A stretch of 64,000 bases of DNA from Nostoc linckia z4. Its GTDB lineage: Bacteria > Cyanobacteriota > Cyanobacteriia > Cyanobacteriales > Nostocaceae. The stretch is from positions 279,652-343,651 of the forward strand of contig NZ_LAHA01000002.1 of NCBI RefSeq assembly GCF_002608075.1, written 5' to 3'. The notes beneath the pieces are model-generated. The model searched no databases and was not told the origin of the DNA. It saw only the letters and a list, made by a program, of their open reading frames with translations. This document shows, one piece after another, positions 54,401 through 63,450 of the stretch. A program made the translations under genes and the position numbers. Within the stretch, counting starts at the first letter, position 1. Every line of letters begins with the position of its first letter.

Positions 54401-57073
54401 AATTAAGCCCAATTGACTCATTCCCTGGCGAGCAATGGCAATTGCTCCCAGTACATCATTTTGGGCTGTGTATGCTTGGATTTTGGTTTCGTAAATGCCA
54501 ACTAAATCCACTGGTGTTTTCACTTGCTGCATCACTGTTTGAGCGAATTCTTCCATCTGTGCATAGGCTCCACCAAGGTAAGCAGCATCAGCGGCTGATT
54601 CGTGCAATGCTAAAGCTAAATCATACTGACTTTGCCAACAGTCAGCTTTCAATAAACTAATGCCTGCTGTTAAATATTCAATTGCTACCCAGTAAGCTGT
54701 GGAAGACTTGGCTTTCTTTCCCGCCAGTAAGTTGAGTTGTGCCAAGCGTAAGCGATCGCTCTGGGCTACAATTAGTTCTATGCCGATGTTGAGTTGGTTG
54801 ACAATTTCAAAAATGACTTCTTCGAGCTTTGTTTCTGGGGTATTGCTCAACAGCTGTTGACCAATTTTCAGGTGTGTTGCTGCTTTTTGATTTGCTGGAA
54901 TTAATGAATAAGCAGCTTGTTGGACGCGATCGTGGAGAAATTTGTAACTGATGGTTATCGAGCCGTTAGCATTTGTGATTTGTGCGTTGTTCTCACAGGA
55001 TAAATAATTAATTGCCATGACGGGCTGATTTTGAAATAATTTATATCCTTCTCCGTTAGGTAAAATTAATTCATCCTTCAAGGCTGGCCAAAGGGCCAAT
55101 GCGGTTTCTGTTGGAGATTGTTCGTACACCACCGACAGAGTTTCTAAATCAAATTGATTGCCGATACAGGCAGCCAATTTGAGAACATCCTGAGTCTGCG
55201 GTGGTAATTTCTGGAGTTGCAGCTTCACAAACTCCACAACATCTTGTGTAAAAGAAAGCGTCCGGATGTAAGGAATATTGCACTGCCAATTTCCTGTTTT
55301 AGTGGCAAAGGTTATTAATCCATCTTCATGGAGCGATTTAAGAAATTGATTGGTAAAAAATGGATTGCCTTTGGTCTTTTGATATACCAGATGAGTAATT
55401 GCAAGTGCCTGTTCTGGCGAATATTTCAGTGTATCCCCAATCATTTCATTAAGTTCAGTCTCACTCAGTGGAGAAAGAATAATGTTATTAACTCTAATCC
55501 CTTCTTGACGCATCTGCTCAATGGTTAACATCAGGGGATGTGCTGCACTGACTTCATTATCTCGATATGCTCCAATCACCAGCAAATAACAATTGTTTGT
55601 TTCACTCATCAACAGGTGCGTCAGCTTTAAAGAAGCGGAATCTGCCCACTGTAAGTCATCTAGGAAAATCACCAGGGGATGTTCTTGGGTTGTAAATACT
55701 TGAATGAATTTCTGAAACAACAAATTGAAGCGGCTTTGAACAGCACTACCAGATAATTCGGGCACAGCAGGCTGTTTACCAATAATGCGTTCGAGTTCTG
55801 GAATCACCTCGATAATTACCTGGGCACTTTCTCCCAATGTGGCTAAAATTTTAATTTTCCATTGAGCAATTTGAGCATCGCTTTCTGTGAGCAATTGTGT
55901 CATTAAGTCTCGAAAGGCTTGGACTAAAGCTAAAAAAGGAATATTACGATTAAATTGATCGAATTTGCCCTTAATAAAATATCCGCGCTGACGGGTAATG
56001 GGTTTGTGAACTTCATTGACAATTGCCGTTTTACCAATGCCAGAGGAACCTGCTATCAACATCAATTCACAAGTTCCTTGACGCACTCGCTCAAAACTTG
56101 CTAGGAGGTTTGCAACTTCTACTTCACGACCATAAAGTTTTTCTGGAATTACAAAGCGATCGCAAACATCTTTTTCCCCTAGTTGGAACGGGAGAATATC
56201 GCCGCCTTCCTGTAATTGACACAAACAAGTTTCTAAATCGTGCTTTAGCCCCAATGCACTTTGATAGCGGTCTTCGGCGTTCTTCGCCATCAATTTATTA
56301 ATAATTTCTGATAGTTGGGGAGGAATAATAGGATTGAGATGATGAACAGGTATTGCTTGTTTGGCTATGTGACAATGCACTAATTCCATCAAATCATGAG
56401 ATTGAAATGGTAATTGCCCCGTCAATAACTCATAGAAGGTGACTCCCAGGGAATAGAAGTCAGTGCGGTAATCAATCCCTCGGTTCATTCGTCCGGTTTG
56501 TTCGGGGGAAAGATAAGCGAGAGTTCCCTCTAAAACAGTCGGACTGGTTGAAAGTTGGGTTTCTCTGGTTAATAACGAGGCAATGCTAAAGTCGATGATT
56601 CTGACTTGCTTTGTAGTCGGATTAATTAAAATATTTGCAGGCTTAATATCCTTGTGGATGATTTGATGATGGTAGAGATCCGCCAGAATATCAGCAAGGG
56701 CGATGGCAATCTCTAAAAACTCAGTCAATAAATTTTTTTGATTATCTATTTGATAAAGTCCTTTGTTTTTAAAAGCAGCGTACTCCTTCAAAGAAATTCC
56801 ACCAAAGTCTTCCAAAATCAAGGCTAGCCGATTTTGAAAATTCTCTAGGCTATATATCCGAACAACACCAGGGACATTTAAAATATTAGTAATTGCGTAC
56901 TGATTCCTAAATTGAGCCAATTCAATGGGGCTGGGATAGGGATTTTTCAGAAGTTTAATTACAATTGGTGTTTCATCAGATTCTCGCCAACCTCGGTAAA
57001 CCAGGGTACGGTTACTAGTATAAATAATTTCACTAATCCGATAGCCAGAAACATTGACTAGATTTTGTACCAT
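51497..57073 (-). CDS. Giant Ser/Thr kinase - AAA ATPase - GAF - histidine kinase
   Basis: I start at ATG 57073 (MVQNLVNVSGYRISEIIYTS), giving about 1,858 residues; the frame is open further upstream, but that stretch looks non-homologous. The order is: Hanks-type kinase (IVIKLLKNPYP, HKDIKPANILINP, DFSIASL), AAA/STAND ATPase (LMLIAGSSGIGKTAIVNEVH, LVIFLDDLQWADS), a long helical TPR-like region, a GAF domain (SLLCTPIHNRGKLIGILYLE), a coiled coil, HisKA (GQMVAGVAHEINNPINFIYA) and HATPase_c (FMNILNNAIDALD, DNGIGMSEE, GTGLGLSISYSIM). Such multi-domain kinases are common in Nostocales and combine two phosphorylation modes. The gene ends 28 bp from the CAST right end and is intact. Confidence 0.95.
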   Translation of the reverse strand: MVQNLVNVSGYRISEIIYTSNRTLVYRGWRESDETPIVIKLLKNPYPSPIELAQFRNQYAITNILNVPGVVRIYSLENFQNRLALILEDFGGISLKEYAAFKNKGLYQIDNQKNLLTEFLEIAIALADILADLYHHQIIHKDIKPANILINPTTKQVRIIDFSIASLLTRETQLSTSPTVLEGTLAYLSPEQTGRMNRGIDYRTDFYSLGVTFYELLTGQLPFQSHDLMELVHCHIAKQAIPVHHLNPIIPPQLSEIINKLMAKNAEDRYQSALGLKHDLETCLCQLQEGGDILPFQLGEKDVCDRFVIPEKLYGREVEVANLLASFERVRQGTCELMLIAGSSGIGKTAIVNEVHKPITRQRGYFIKGKFDQFNRNIPFLALVQAFRDLMTQLLTESDAQIAQWKIKILATLGESAQVIIEVIPELERIIGKQPAVPELSGSAVQSRFNLLFQKFIQVFTTQEHPLVIFLDDLQWADSASLKLTHLLMSETNNCYLLVIGAYRDNEVSAAHPLMLTIEQMRQEGIRVNNIILSPLSETELNEMIGDTLKYSPEQALAITHLVYQKTKGNPFFTNQFLKSLHEDGLITFATKTGNWQCNIPYIRTLSFTQDVVEFVKLQLQKLPPQTQDVLKLAACIGNQFDLETLSVVYEQSPTETALALWPALKDELILPNGEGYKLFQNQPVMAINYLSCENNAQITNANGSITISYKFLHDRVQQAAYSLIPANQKAATHLKIGQQLLSNTPETKLEEVIFEIVNQLNIGIELIVAQSDRLRLAQLNLLAGKKAKSSTAYWVAIEYLTAGISLLKADCWQSQYDLALALHESAADAAYLGGAYAQMEEFAQTVMQQVKTPVDLVGIYETKIQAYTAQNDVLGAIAIARQGMSQLGLIFPQRPTPEDIGQALEEIAALIAGHEIAQLVDLPLMTAKDKLAITRIVANVAPAVYIAEPNLFPLLILSQVKASIQYGNAPFSAFCYACYGILLQGILQDIDTAHQVGNLALALTDKFNISDVKPTVFYVVGAFITYLKSPLEKSLQLMLEGYKIALETGNLYYVGFNTKDICQYSYFMGRELNSLEQEIRAYTHVLENFKQGTTLNYCRIFWQTVLNLLGKTENLCHLQGEALKEPEFATQLINAKEFTGLHYFLLHQLILCYLFENLPQAIETAAQAREYLVAGTGYATVPIFYFYDSLTAVCEYSQATVSRQEQLLARVRENQSRMQTWAHHAPMNYLHKFQLVQAEQCRVLRQMGEAVDLYDKAITGAKLNGYIQEEALANELAARFYLEWNKEPIAQIYLTNAYYCYLNWGAVAKVRHLEQQYPHLLAAILEQDEISNSIVNRTTTIGLGSSSTSVTEALDLATVIKASHTLAGEIELEKLLTTLMQVVIENAGAEKSALLLLQEDNWVVAAQKSNKATTQTTITNQSLDSESVINLHSLPLEASQDIPKTVVNYVSRTKETLVLDDARTEITFVNDPYIIQYQPKSLLCTPIHNRGKLIGILYLENSLTTGVFTQKRLEVLHLLISQTAISLQNAMLYNNLAVAKAQLEEYSHSLEHKVQQRTQELNDKNQHLSAALEELKRTQTQLIQTEKMSSLGQMVAGVAHEINNPINFIYANLTHANEYFQQMLHIIELYHRYYPQPVAEIEEQLESTDLNFLKLDLQKLLESMKVGAVRIRHIVLSLRNFARLDEAAMKPVNIHEGIDSTLLVLHHRLEQKPYRPAINVIKEYENLPEVNCYASQINQVFMNILNNAIDALDCSFSINEGENKQLKIPTIKIRTQMINFHTINIEIVDNGIGMSEEVKQRLFDPFFTTKPVGGGTGLGLSISYSIMEKHGGRLNVKSELGQGAEFSLLLPVRADGR

Positions 57074-57337
57074 AGGAGTCGTTACTGGATAAATAATCTG
57101 AGTGTAGTTTTCCCTAATCCACCAATTAGATCGCAATTCATCTAAATATTTGTCACAAAAACAAAAATTACCCAACCAGCACACTCAAGGGGAGATTGTA
57201 TTACTTAATAGACTTCTGTCTTAAAAATCAATCTTCTGATGCCCAATGCCCTATTTTTAAGGCAGGTCTAATAATCAGTACTTAATGTAACACATTATAT
57301 TACAATATTAATAGCTCATTTTTGGCATGTTGTTTAA

Positions 57338-58345
57338 ATGAATGAGTTCGATAATTCTTTAGAAAACAAAAGCATGAGCTATGTGGGAATGATTATAAAC
57401 TTTCCACTGGGTGTTCATGACCTTGAGTCTTTTATTACTCCTGAAAACCAGCTATTCGTCGTCAGTCATATGGGAATTCCAAATATTGACATTGAACGAT
57501 GGAGATTGAAAATTTCGGGATTAGTAGAGCAAAGTCTGGAATTGTCATATGAGAATTTGCTGAATATGGAGTATCGGGAATTAACCGTTTTTCATCAATG
57601 TTCCGGTAACCCACTGCAACCCACACTTCCAACAAGAACTATCAGTAATGTTACATGGGGGGGTGTTTCCCTGGGAGCAATTCTCAATCAACTGCAAGTT
57701 AAACCCCAAGCACGTTATGTCTGGTTTGTAGGACTTGATGGCGGTGTTTATGAGGGAGTTTCTAGTGATTTTTATATTAAAGATATTCCTCTGGAAAAAG
57801 CATTACATAAGGATGTGCTACTGGCGTATAAGATAAACGGTAAACCTCTATCCCTAGAGCGGGGTTTCCCGTTGCGGCTTGTTGTTCCAGGTTACTATGG
57901 CACTAACTCGGTGAAATGGCTCTCGAATATTTATGTGACAGATAAGCGATCGCCAGGAATCTTTACGACGACCTTCTATAACGATGGAGTTGGTGAGGAT
58001 GGTACGACTTTAAAGCCTGTTTGGGAAGTTGCTCCGGAGTCTGTGATTGTTCACCCTCACCAAAATCAAGTATTAAATCTTCAACCCCAAACACTTTGGG
58101 GCTGGGCATGGGCACACAGTGACATCACATCGGTTGATGTCAGTATAGATAGCGGCATAACTTGGCACACTGCTGAAGTTGAAGCAAGGTTGCAATATGC
58201 ATGGCAGAGATTCACGTTTCAATGGACTCCACCAACGCGAGGAAAATATAACTTGATGAGTCGAGCTACTGACTCTAATGGAGCAATTCAACCCATTGAA
58301 GGACAACGCAACGCTGTTTATGCTGTAACAATTACCGTTAATTAG
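57338..58345 (+). CDS. Sulfite-oxidase-like molybdopterin oxidoreductase
   Basis: The 335-residue protein has a sulfite oxidase-type Moco domain with the molybdenum-ligating Cys in VFHQCSGNPLQP and motifs VTWGGVSLGAIL, LLAYKINGKPLSLERGFPLR and GTNSVKWLSNIYV. The Moco dimerisation domain follows (LWGWAWAHSDITSVDVSID ... ARLQYAWQRFTFQW). No signal peptide is present, so it is probably cytoplasmic, unlike many periplasmic relatives. The electron donor or substrate is unknown; sulfite oxidation should not be assumed. It is divergent from the giant kinase gene. Confidence 0.9.
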   Translation: MNEFDNSLENKSMSYVGMIINFPLGVHDLESFITPENQLFVVSHMGIPNIDIERWRLKISGLVEQSLELSYENLLNMEYRELTVFHQCSGNPLQPTLPTRTISNVTWGGVSLGAILNQLQVKPQARYVWFVGLDGGVYEGVSSDFYIKDIPLEKALHKDVLLAYKINGKPLSLERGFPLRLVVPGYYGTNSVKWLSNIYVTDKRSPGIFTTTFYNDGVGEDGTTLKPVWEVAPESVIVHPHQNQVLNLQPQTLWGWAWAHSDITSVDVSIDSGITWHTAEVEARLQYAWQRFTFQWTPPTRGKYNLMSRATDSNGAIQPIEGQRNAVYAVTITVN

Positions 58346-58452
58346 ACAAGAGCGCAAAAAGCACTTTTGTGGGAAAAGGAATGCATCTTGATTGGGGAAA
58401 GGGAAAATCCAAACCTTTCCCCCTTTCCCCTTCGCCTTTTCCCGACTTCTCC

Positions 58453-58591
58453 AGGACTTACGCAAAGGTCACGGAAGAACGTAGACGCGGAGCGGCTTGC
58501 CGTAGGCTACCACAAAGAACACATTCGCGCAGCGTCTCGTCAGAGAAGGACACGAAGAAAGAGGGTTTGAGAGAGTTTTTGCGTAAGTCCT
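58453..58591. repeat. MITE-like element, family B, copy 2
   Basis: A 139-bp element with the same 13-bp inverted ends (AGGACTTACGCAA ... TTGCGTAAGTCCT) and, in reverse orientation, the same interior as 21724-21863. A pyrimidine-rich repeat like the one near 10130 lies just before it. Confidence 0.88.
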
Positions 58592-58703
58592 ATTCTCTTA
58601 GAAGTCTATTGAGCGAAGGGAGTCGGGGATAGCGTCACAAATTTAGCCCCAATGGGGTATTATTTTCCCGCAATACCAGACTCCCCTCCATTGCACAGAT
58701 AGT

Positions 58704-59447
58704 TTAGACAGGTCTTAGCGATCGCTCGGATTGATAAACTCTAGCAAAGGGTTCTTGATAAGAATGGGTGGTAATATAGGCAAAAAACTCATCGATCAAG
58801 TCTGTAAAATACTCAAAGGCCACATCAATGAATTCCAAGATTTGTTGACGAATTTCCTCTGGCACTTCAATGTCTCTCATTGTTTGCAAAGAAGCTGGAG
58901 TGTGGAGAGTGTGAGTATTTTCGATATGGTTATGCCGCATTCCAAAATAACGGAACTCTGCTTGAGTCGTTTCTTGTAGTTGCAGGGCTGCATATTTAGT
59001 GGAACGGAAAAAGACATTGGCTGTCACTTCAGAGACTTCAATGGCTACTAATTTGATAATTGGATGCGCTCCACGAGTATAGCGCTCGAATAAAGGTAAC
59101 ATGGAACGAGAAACCAAGGTATGTTCGCTCCACAGAAATCGCACCGCATCGCTGAACCGCATAGGATAGTCAATTCCCATCTTCTCCATGTCTTCCAGTA
59201 ACCATTGCCAGTGGAAATGTTCTTCGTGGGTATGCACATTCACCATCTGTTGAATGTAATCAGTTGTTGGCTCATCTCTGAGAATTCTTTTGCACAGTTC
59301 ACTGAATTCCATCGCCAGTGGAGCAATCACAGGGGCAAATGCCAATTTCTGCCGTGGGTTAATTGTCTCATCTTCCATATACTTAAAAAATGGTAATTGA
59401 GCATATTCCTGATTCTTTTTTTCGATCAACTCAAGAATTGATTTCAT
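58704..59447 (-). CDS. Heme-oxygenase-fold iron-containing redox protein
   Basis: Starting at ATG 59447, preceded by AGGAG eight bases upstream on the minus strand (TAGGAGCATCAAAATG), the protein has about 247 residues. It is all-helical with a metal-ligand-like motif NVHTHEEHFHWQWLLEDMEK, a second IKLVAIEVSEVTANVFF and a third FRYFGMRHNHIENTHTLH. Regular spacing of Glu and His over the helices fits the heme-oxygenase-like diiron superfamily. The reaction is unknown. It converges with the sulfite-oxidase-like gene. Confidence 0.72.
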   Translation of the reverse strand: MKSILELIEKKNQEYAQLPFFKYMEDETINPRQKLAFAPVIAPLAMEFSELCKRILRDEPTTDYIQQMVNVHTHEEHFHWQWLLEDMEKMGIDYPMRFSDAVRFLWSEHTLVSRSMLPLFERYTRGAHPIIKLVAIEVSEVTANVFFRSTKYAALQLQETTQAEFRYFGMRHNHIENTHTLHTPASLQTMRDIEVPEEIRQQILEFIDVAFEYFTDLIDEFFAYITTHSYQEPFARVYQSERSLRPV

Positions 59448-59500
59448 TTTGATGCTCCTAAATATGGACAATAGATGAATTACCTAGCTGACTTGCGTTT

Positions 59501-59647
59501 AGGTGATATGCCAATACGGTTCGGATAAGCAGTATGAACTTACCTTGTGATCTGGGAAAAGGTTAAAGGGTAAGGGGATTTGGATGTATTTGAAACCTTT
59601 CCCCTTTCCCCTTTTCCCTTTAACCGAACCGTATTAGGTGATATGCC
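59501..59647. repeat. MITE-like insertion with long direct repeats (family C)
   Basis: A 123-bp insert (59513-59635) has inverted ends AATACGGTTCGG and CCGAACCGTATT and an A/G-rich to C/T-rich interior that can fold back. Directly outside, AGGTGATATGCC occurs at 59501-59512 and again at 59636-59647, a 12-bp target-site-like duplication. Confidence 0.85.
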
Positions 59648-59798
59648 ACTCTCAGAGTTTGTTGAAAAAATTGCAGATATGCGAAAAAAGCTCTCTGGGT
59701 ATCAACTGTGAATAGATACTACACAGCACCAAGAGATCCACCTGAGAAAGTATACTCAGGCGATCGCCGATCGGCAGGTGCAAAAAATGGCACCTCTT

Positions 59799-59895
59799 AG
59801 GAACTCCCAAGTAAAAAATATTCCATTGAAATTGTCAACAGTTAACTGTGAACGTCAACACTTTAAGCGGAATAATTGATTTTTTGGAGTTCCCT
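59799..59895. repeat. MITE-like element, family A, copy 2
   Basis: An element of about 97 bp with ends AGGAACTCCCAAGTAAAAAA and TGATTTTTTGGAGTTCCCT, and a core AACAGTTAACTGTGAACGTC. It is the best-preserved relative of 16932-17030. Confidence 0.8.
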
Positions 59896-60739
59896 TATGT
59901 TGTTGTTGGAAAGTACCGAAGGCCCCATCCACAAGGAAATGTGGCTTGTAACTAGACCACAATAATCTGTCACAAATTATGGAGAAAAATGCCATAAGAA
60001 ACTTCCTTCAATACAGTCAAGCTGTTTGTAGAAAAAAGAATCTTAGTCTATTTAAAACACTGTGGATATCTACTAAATCAGTTCTCTCGTTACCTGCGAA
60101 CCACTTTTTCTTGTTCTGCAACATACGCACGTTGTAGCCAAGAAATTTTATCCCTAACTTTCGTAATTGTACCAGATATTCAGTTAAATATTAAAAAAAT
60201 TCTAAATAATAATTGATACCTATTTAATGACACTGTTTAGAAGATAAGCGGCTGTTGACAGTCAACATTTAACAATCGCTATGAGTAGTTATACTTTATT
60301 TAACCCGCATGATTTAACCTGTATGAATTGATGAGTGCTGTAACAAATATTTTTCTTTTTTCAAAGGTATTTATGTGAGAGAGCAAACTAGCTTCAGCGT
60401 CTCGTAGATAAGTCGATATACCTAGAGAATGATTTTTTTCTAACTATGGATAGTAGTGACTTCATTCTACAGATTGATGTATCCCTGATAGTCTTCAAAG
60501 TAAAAATTAAGTCAGTTGGAAATTAAATGAAGAACTTGCCAGAGGTAACTACTCATTAACTGTTTGAAGTTAGTGAATACACAAATACAAAGGTTAAGTT
60601 GTTCAGGTTGATTTTTCAGTAACTTCTAGATTGGAGCATTGCTGACGAGTTTTACTGGTAAAGTTTACCAGATAAAAGCACAAGCCTTGCCCATGGAGTA
60701 AATGTCTTGCGTAGTTAACGCTGTTATCGAGGATTTCAA
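59896..60739. other. Long intergenic region before the Lti-type gene
   Basis: About 840 bases with stop codons in every frame and no gene. The final 150 bases contain TTTTACTGGTAAAGTTTACCAGATAAAA near 60648-60675, an inverted repeat around TGGTAAA/TTTACCA that could be an operator or RNA hairpin in the leader of the secreted protein gene. Confidence 0.5.
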
Positions 60740-61096
60740 ATGAAAGTTATTGCTTCTGTTTTATCTATTTTGCGCCCAGTACGTTTTTTAGTTGTGGCTT
60801 TTACCTGCGCTTTAATGTTGTTCTCCAGTGCTTATCCTGCTTTTGCGATCGATAGCTACCAAAGCAAGCCTACCGAAGGAGAAACACAACTGCTTGATAT
60901 TCAGCGCCAAACTGACGAAGCTGCTAGAAAACCACCAATTGGACTTGAAGAGACTCAAGAGAAGACTCAAGGAGGACTCAATGAAGTTCAAGGAACCGCT
61001 GACATTGACAAACAAAAACGTCCTGAAAATTCACAGAGCGCAACCTCAGTGGAAGAAAGTATCAAAAATGTGTTAGACAAAGTTACAGGTAAGTAA
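60740..61096 (+). CDS. Low-temperature-induced-type secreted protein
   Basis: The 118-residue protein has a signal peptide (residues 1-36, VRFLVVAFTCALMLFSS, with cleavage after AYPAFA). A small hydrophilic, Gln/Glu/Lys-rich mature part follows (ETQEKTQGGLNEVQGTADID). It resembles the small low-temperature-induced proteins of Nostoc. Export to the periplasm or thylakoid lumen is likely; a stress-linked role is inferred from the family name and from the neighbouring dps and ChaB-like genes. Confidence 0.78.
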   Translation: MKVIASVLSILRPVRFLVVAFTCALMLFSSAYPAFAIDSYQSKPTEGETQLLDIQRQTDEAARKPPIGLEETQEKTQGGLNEVQGTADIDKQKRPENSQSATSVEESIKNVLDKVTGK

Positions 61097-61413
61097 CATA
61101 ATTAATACTTGATTTTGGTAATTTTTCAATAGTCATAAGTGATTGGATAAAAGGTCACTTATGGCTAATTTTTATTTATATAAGGCATAAAGTAAGATCC
61201 AAACAAATCTATTCCCCGTTTCCACAACCCTATTTCCTACCTCCACCATTAGTTTGTAAATCAAATAGGATTGCTATACTACCTACTAAGACATAGGGGT
61301 AATTATAAATATGCTAACTAATTTCAACTGATAATGCACCCTTTGGTTGATGTAGATGTTGTTGCAAATTTGGGATGTTAATAAATAATAAGTTTGTCTA
61401 GGGATGAAAAACA
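61097..61413. other. Intergenic region before dps
   Basis: These 317 bases begin with a loose inverted repeat (CATAAGTGATTGGATAAAAG then GTCACTTATGG near 61134-61162) that may end transcription of the secreted protein gene. The rest is AT-rich and likely holds the dps promoter. No gene is seen. Confidence 0.5.
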
Positions 61414-61953
61414 ATGCGTGCGATTAATATTGGTTTGACACAAGAACAGCGTGAAGGTGTAATTAATCTGTTAAATCAAGATTTGGCAGATGCCTATTTA
61501 CTGTTAGTAAAAACCAAAAAGTACCATTGGGATGTTGTTGGCCCTCAATTCCGTTCTTTGCACCAGCTATGGGAAGAACACTACGAAAAGCTGACTGAAA
61601 ATATCGATGCTTTAGCAGAACGGGTTCGTGCTTTGGGTGGTTATCCAGTTGGTACAATGGAAGGATTTCTCAAAATTGCTACCCTCAAGGAACATGGTGG
61701 TAATGTTCCCACTGCAACAGGAATGGTAGCTAATTTAGTGCAAGATCACGAGCAAGTGATTCGCAACCTCAGAGATCATGTCGATCGCTCCGGCGAACAG
61801 TTCCACGATCAAGGAACCGCTGATTTTCTGACTGGATTGATGGAAGAACATGAGGAAATGGCTTGGATGTTGCGCTCATTTATTGAAGGACAAGCACTTG
61901 AGGGAGACGGTACACAGCCAGCAACAGAAACTAAAACTCCTGTAGGTGTGTAA
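61414..61953 (+). CDS. dps: Dps-family ferritin-like DNA/iron protection protein
   Basis: The 179-residue protein has the Dps signature TKKYHWDVVGPQFRSLHQLW then EEHYEKLTENIDALAERVRA. The His, Asp and Glu that form the intersubunit ferroxidase site are visible. It should form a 12-mer that oxidises Fe(II) with hydrogen peroxide and stores iron, protecting DNA. Cyanobacteria have several Dps paralogues; which one this is cannot be told. The C-terminal tail is Thr/Glu-rich (DGTQPATETKTPV). Confidence 0.93.
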   Translation: MRAINIGLTQEQREGVINLLNQDLADAYLLLVKTKKYHWDVVGPQFRSLHQLWEEHYEKLTENIDALAERVRALGGYPVGTMEGFLKIATLKEHGGNVPTATGMVANLVQDHEQVIRNLRDHVDRSGEQFHDQGTADFLTGLMEEHEEMAWMLRSFIEGQALEGDGTQPATETKTPVGV

Positions 61954-61965
61954 TCAATTTGAGAC

Positions 61966-62086
61966 AGGACTTACGCAAGTGTCACAAAAAATCAATTTTT
62001 TTGCTTGTAGTAAGGACTTCAGTCCTTATTAGAGGACTAAAGTCCTCACTACGAACTTAAAATAATATGCCAGTTGCGTAAGTCCT
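61966..62086. repeat. Family B ends around a different interior
   Basis: The 13-bp ends AGGACTTACGCAA and TTGCGTAAGTCCT enclose 95 bp unrelated to the other two family B elements. Within it is a second palindrome (AGTAAGGACTTCAGTCCT and AGGACTAAAGTCCTCACT), suggesting a nested small repeat. Confidence 0.82.
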
Positions 62087-62123
62087 ATGAGATTTTAGAT
62101 TTTGGGTTGTGAATTGCATATTT

Positions 62124-62207
62124 AGGGACTGTTGACTGTTGACTGTTAACTGTGAACCGTCAACAGTCAACACTTTCACCGGAATAATTTATTTTTTGGA
62201 GTTCCCT
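62124..62207. repeat. MITE-like element, family A, copy 3 (left end truncated)
   Basis: The right half (TTAACTGTGAACCGTCAACA ... ATTTTTTGGAGTTCCCT) matches the family. The left terminal repeat is reduced to AGGGACT followed by TGTTGAC heptamers, so this copy is a truncated or recombined form. Confidence 0.75.
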
Positions 62208-62332
62208 GAAAGTCTAGATAAGTCTGTTGGTGTAGGGAGAAGTGATTTTCCTCACATCCGACACCCTACACCCTATACCCTTGCCCATGACTATAAATAC
62301 AGCAAAAACAACATATTCCCAGGAGTATTTAA

Positions 62333-63100
62333 ATGTCAGAAGTATATCAAGCAGAACGTACTATTTCTGCTGTATTCAAAGAACAAAAACAAATAGATGA
62401 TGTTATTAGACGTTTGTTAGATAGAGGTGTACCTAGAGATCGTATTTCGGTGATGGGCAGAAATTTCCAGTCCGAAACTCGAATTTCTGGCTTTATTAGT
62501 AAAAAGGATGTGATTCTGGGAGGCTTGAGAACAGGGGCAGTTTTTGGTTCCTTGTTTGGTTCCTTCCTCAGTTTGCTCACGGGTGTGGGTGTACTATTTA
62601 TTCCTTTTGTTGGCTCAATTGTGGCAGCCGGGCCCATTGGTGCAGTATTGTTAGGGGCCGCTAGTGGAGCGATCACCGGTAGTGCAGGAGCCGGTTTAGT
62701 ATCGGTTCTGACTACTTTAGGAATGCCAGAAGATAAGGCCGCTATTTACCAAACTCGCTTACAAGCTGGTGAGTTCTTATTGATGGCAGAAGTTCCAAGC
62801 GATCGCACCGGGGAATTTCAATTGCTCCTAGAAAGTGCTGGTGGTGAAGAAATTCAGGTAATTGAAAAAACCCTGGCTCGTCCTTGTCCGGGAGTGTGCA
62901 ACAGCCCAGATGACTTGTCACCTGAAGTTCGCGCTCATCTTTCTAGTGAAGCTCAACGTACATTCATTGACCGCTATAACGCTGTACTCAACGAAAAAAG
63001 TGATGAGTTTAACGCTGAACAAGCGGCCTGGGAAACTGTTCGGCAGCAATATGATGAAGATGAAAATGGTGTCTGGTCAAAAGCTAAGGTGAAAGCTTAA
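62333..63100 (+). CDS. Stress-type membrane protein with C-terminal ChaB-like domain
   Basis: The 255-residue protein starts with a small ferredoxin-like region ([20 protein letters not shown]) similar to general stress protein 17M domains. Long Gly/Ala-rich hydrophobic stretches follow ([40 protein letters not shown]). At the C terminus a ChaB-like domain of about 60 residues occurs ([20 protein letters not shown] ... [19 protein letters not shown]). It is probably a membrane-associated stress protein; ion-transport regulation by ChaB is not established here. It lies near dps and the Lti-type gene, suggesting a stress cluster. Confidence 0.8.
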   Translation: MSEVYQAERTISAVFKEQKQIDDVIRRLLDRGVPRDRISVMGRNFQSETRISGFISKKDVILGGLRTGAVFGSLFGSFLSLLTGVGVLFIPFVGSIVAAGPIGAVLLGAASGAITGSAGAGLVSVLTTLGMPEDKAAIYQTRLQAGEFLLMAEVPSDRTGEFQLLLESAGGEEIQVIEKTLARPCPGVCNSPDDLSPEVRAHLSSEAQRTFIDRYNAVLNEKSDEFNAEQAAWETVRQQYDEDENGVWSKAKVKA

Positions 63101-63227
63101 TTTGCCATTTTAGGCGGTATATCTTTTTGTGTTGATTGTTGACTTGTGTTGATTGTTGACGGTTAGCTGTGAGGTGTTAACAGCTTCAAAGTGTAATAGA
63201 TTACCAATTTGTAAAAATTCTTTTTTT

Positions 63228-63250
63228 GAGGCACAGCATTGCTGTGCCTC
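63228..63250 (+). terminator. Perfect hairpin GAGGCACAGCA/TGCTGTGCCTC
   Basis: Eleven complementary bases on each side of a single T form a strong stem about 130 bp after the ChaB-like gene, preceded on the left by TTTTTTT. On the minus strand the A/T-run placement fits an intrinsic terminator less well, so it may be bidirectional or a dispersed palindrome. Confidence 0.5.
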
Positions 63251-63313
63251 TGCGTTGCGTATGTAATCCCCCAAAGACACTAGGGACTGACAAATAAAAA
63301 ATATACAACTTTT

Positions 63314-63375
63314 CTTGTGGGGTGGGCGTCTCGCCCGCCCGTAGACAAGGGCGGACAAGATGTCCACCCCACAAG
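63314..63375. repeat. Palindromic element with CTTGTGGGGTGG ends
   Basis: A 62-bp unit with exact 12-bp inverted ends CTTGTGGGGTGG and CCACCCCACAAG and a GC-rich interior (GCGTCTCGCCCGCCC ... GGGCGGAC). It is a small REP/MITE-like hairpin. Confidence 0.8.
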
Positions 63376-63450
63376 AGTAGATAATTTATTTCTTGATAAT
63401 CCCTATCAATTGCTGTCTCTACTACTTGGAACAATCTTCATCAAAATTCT

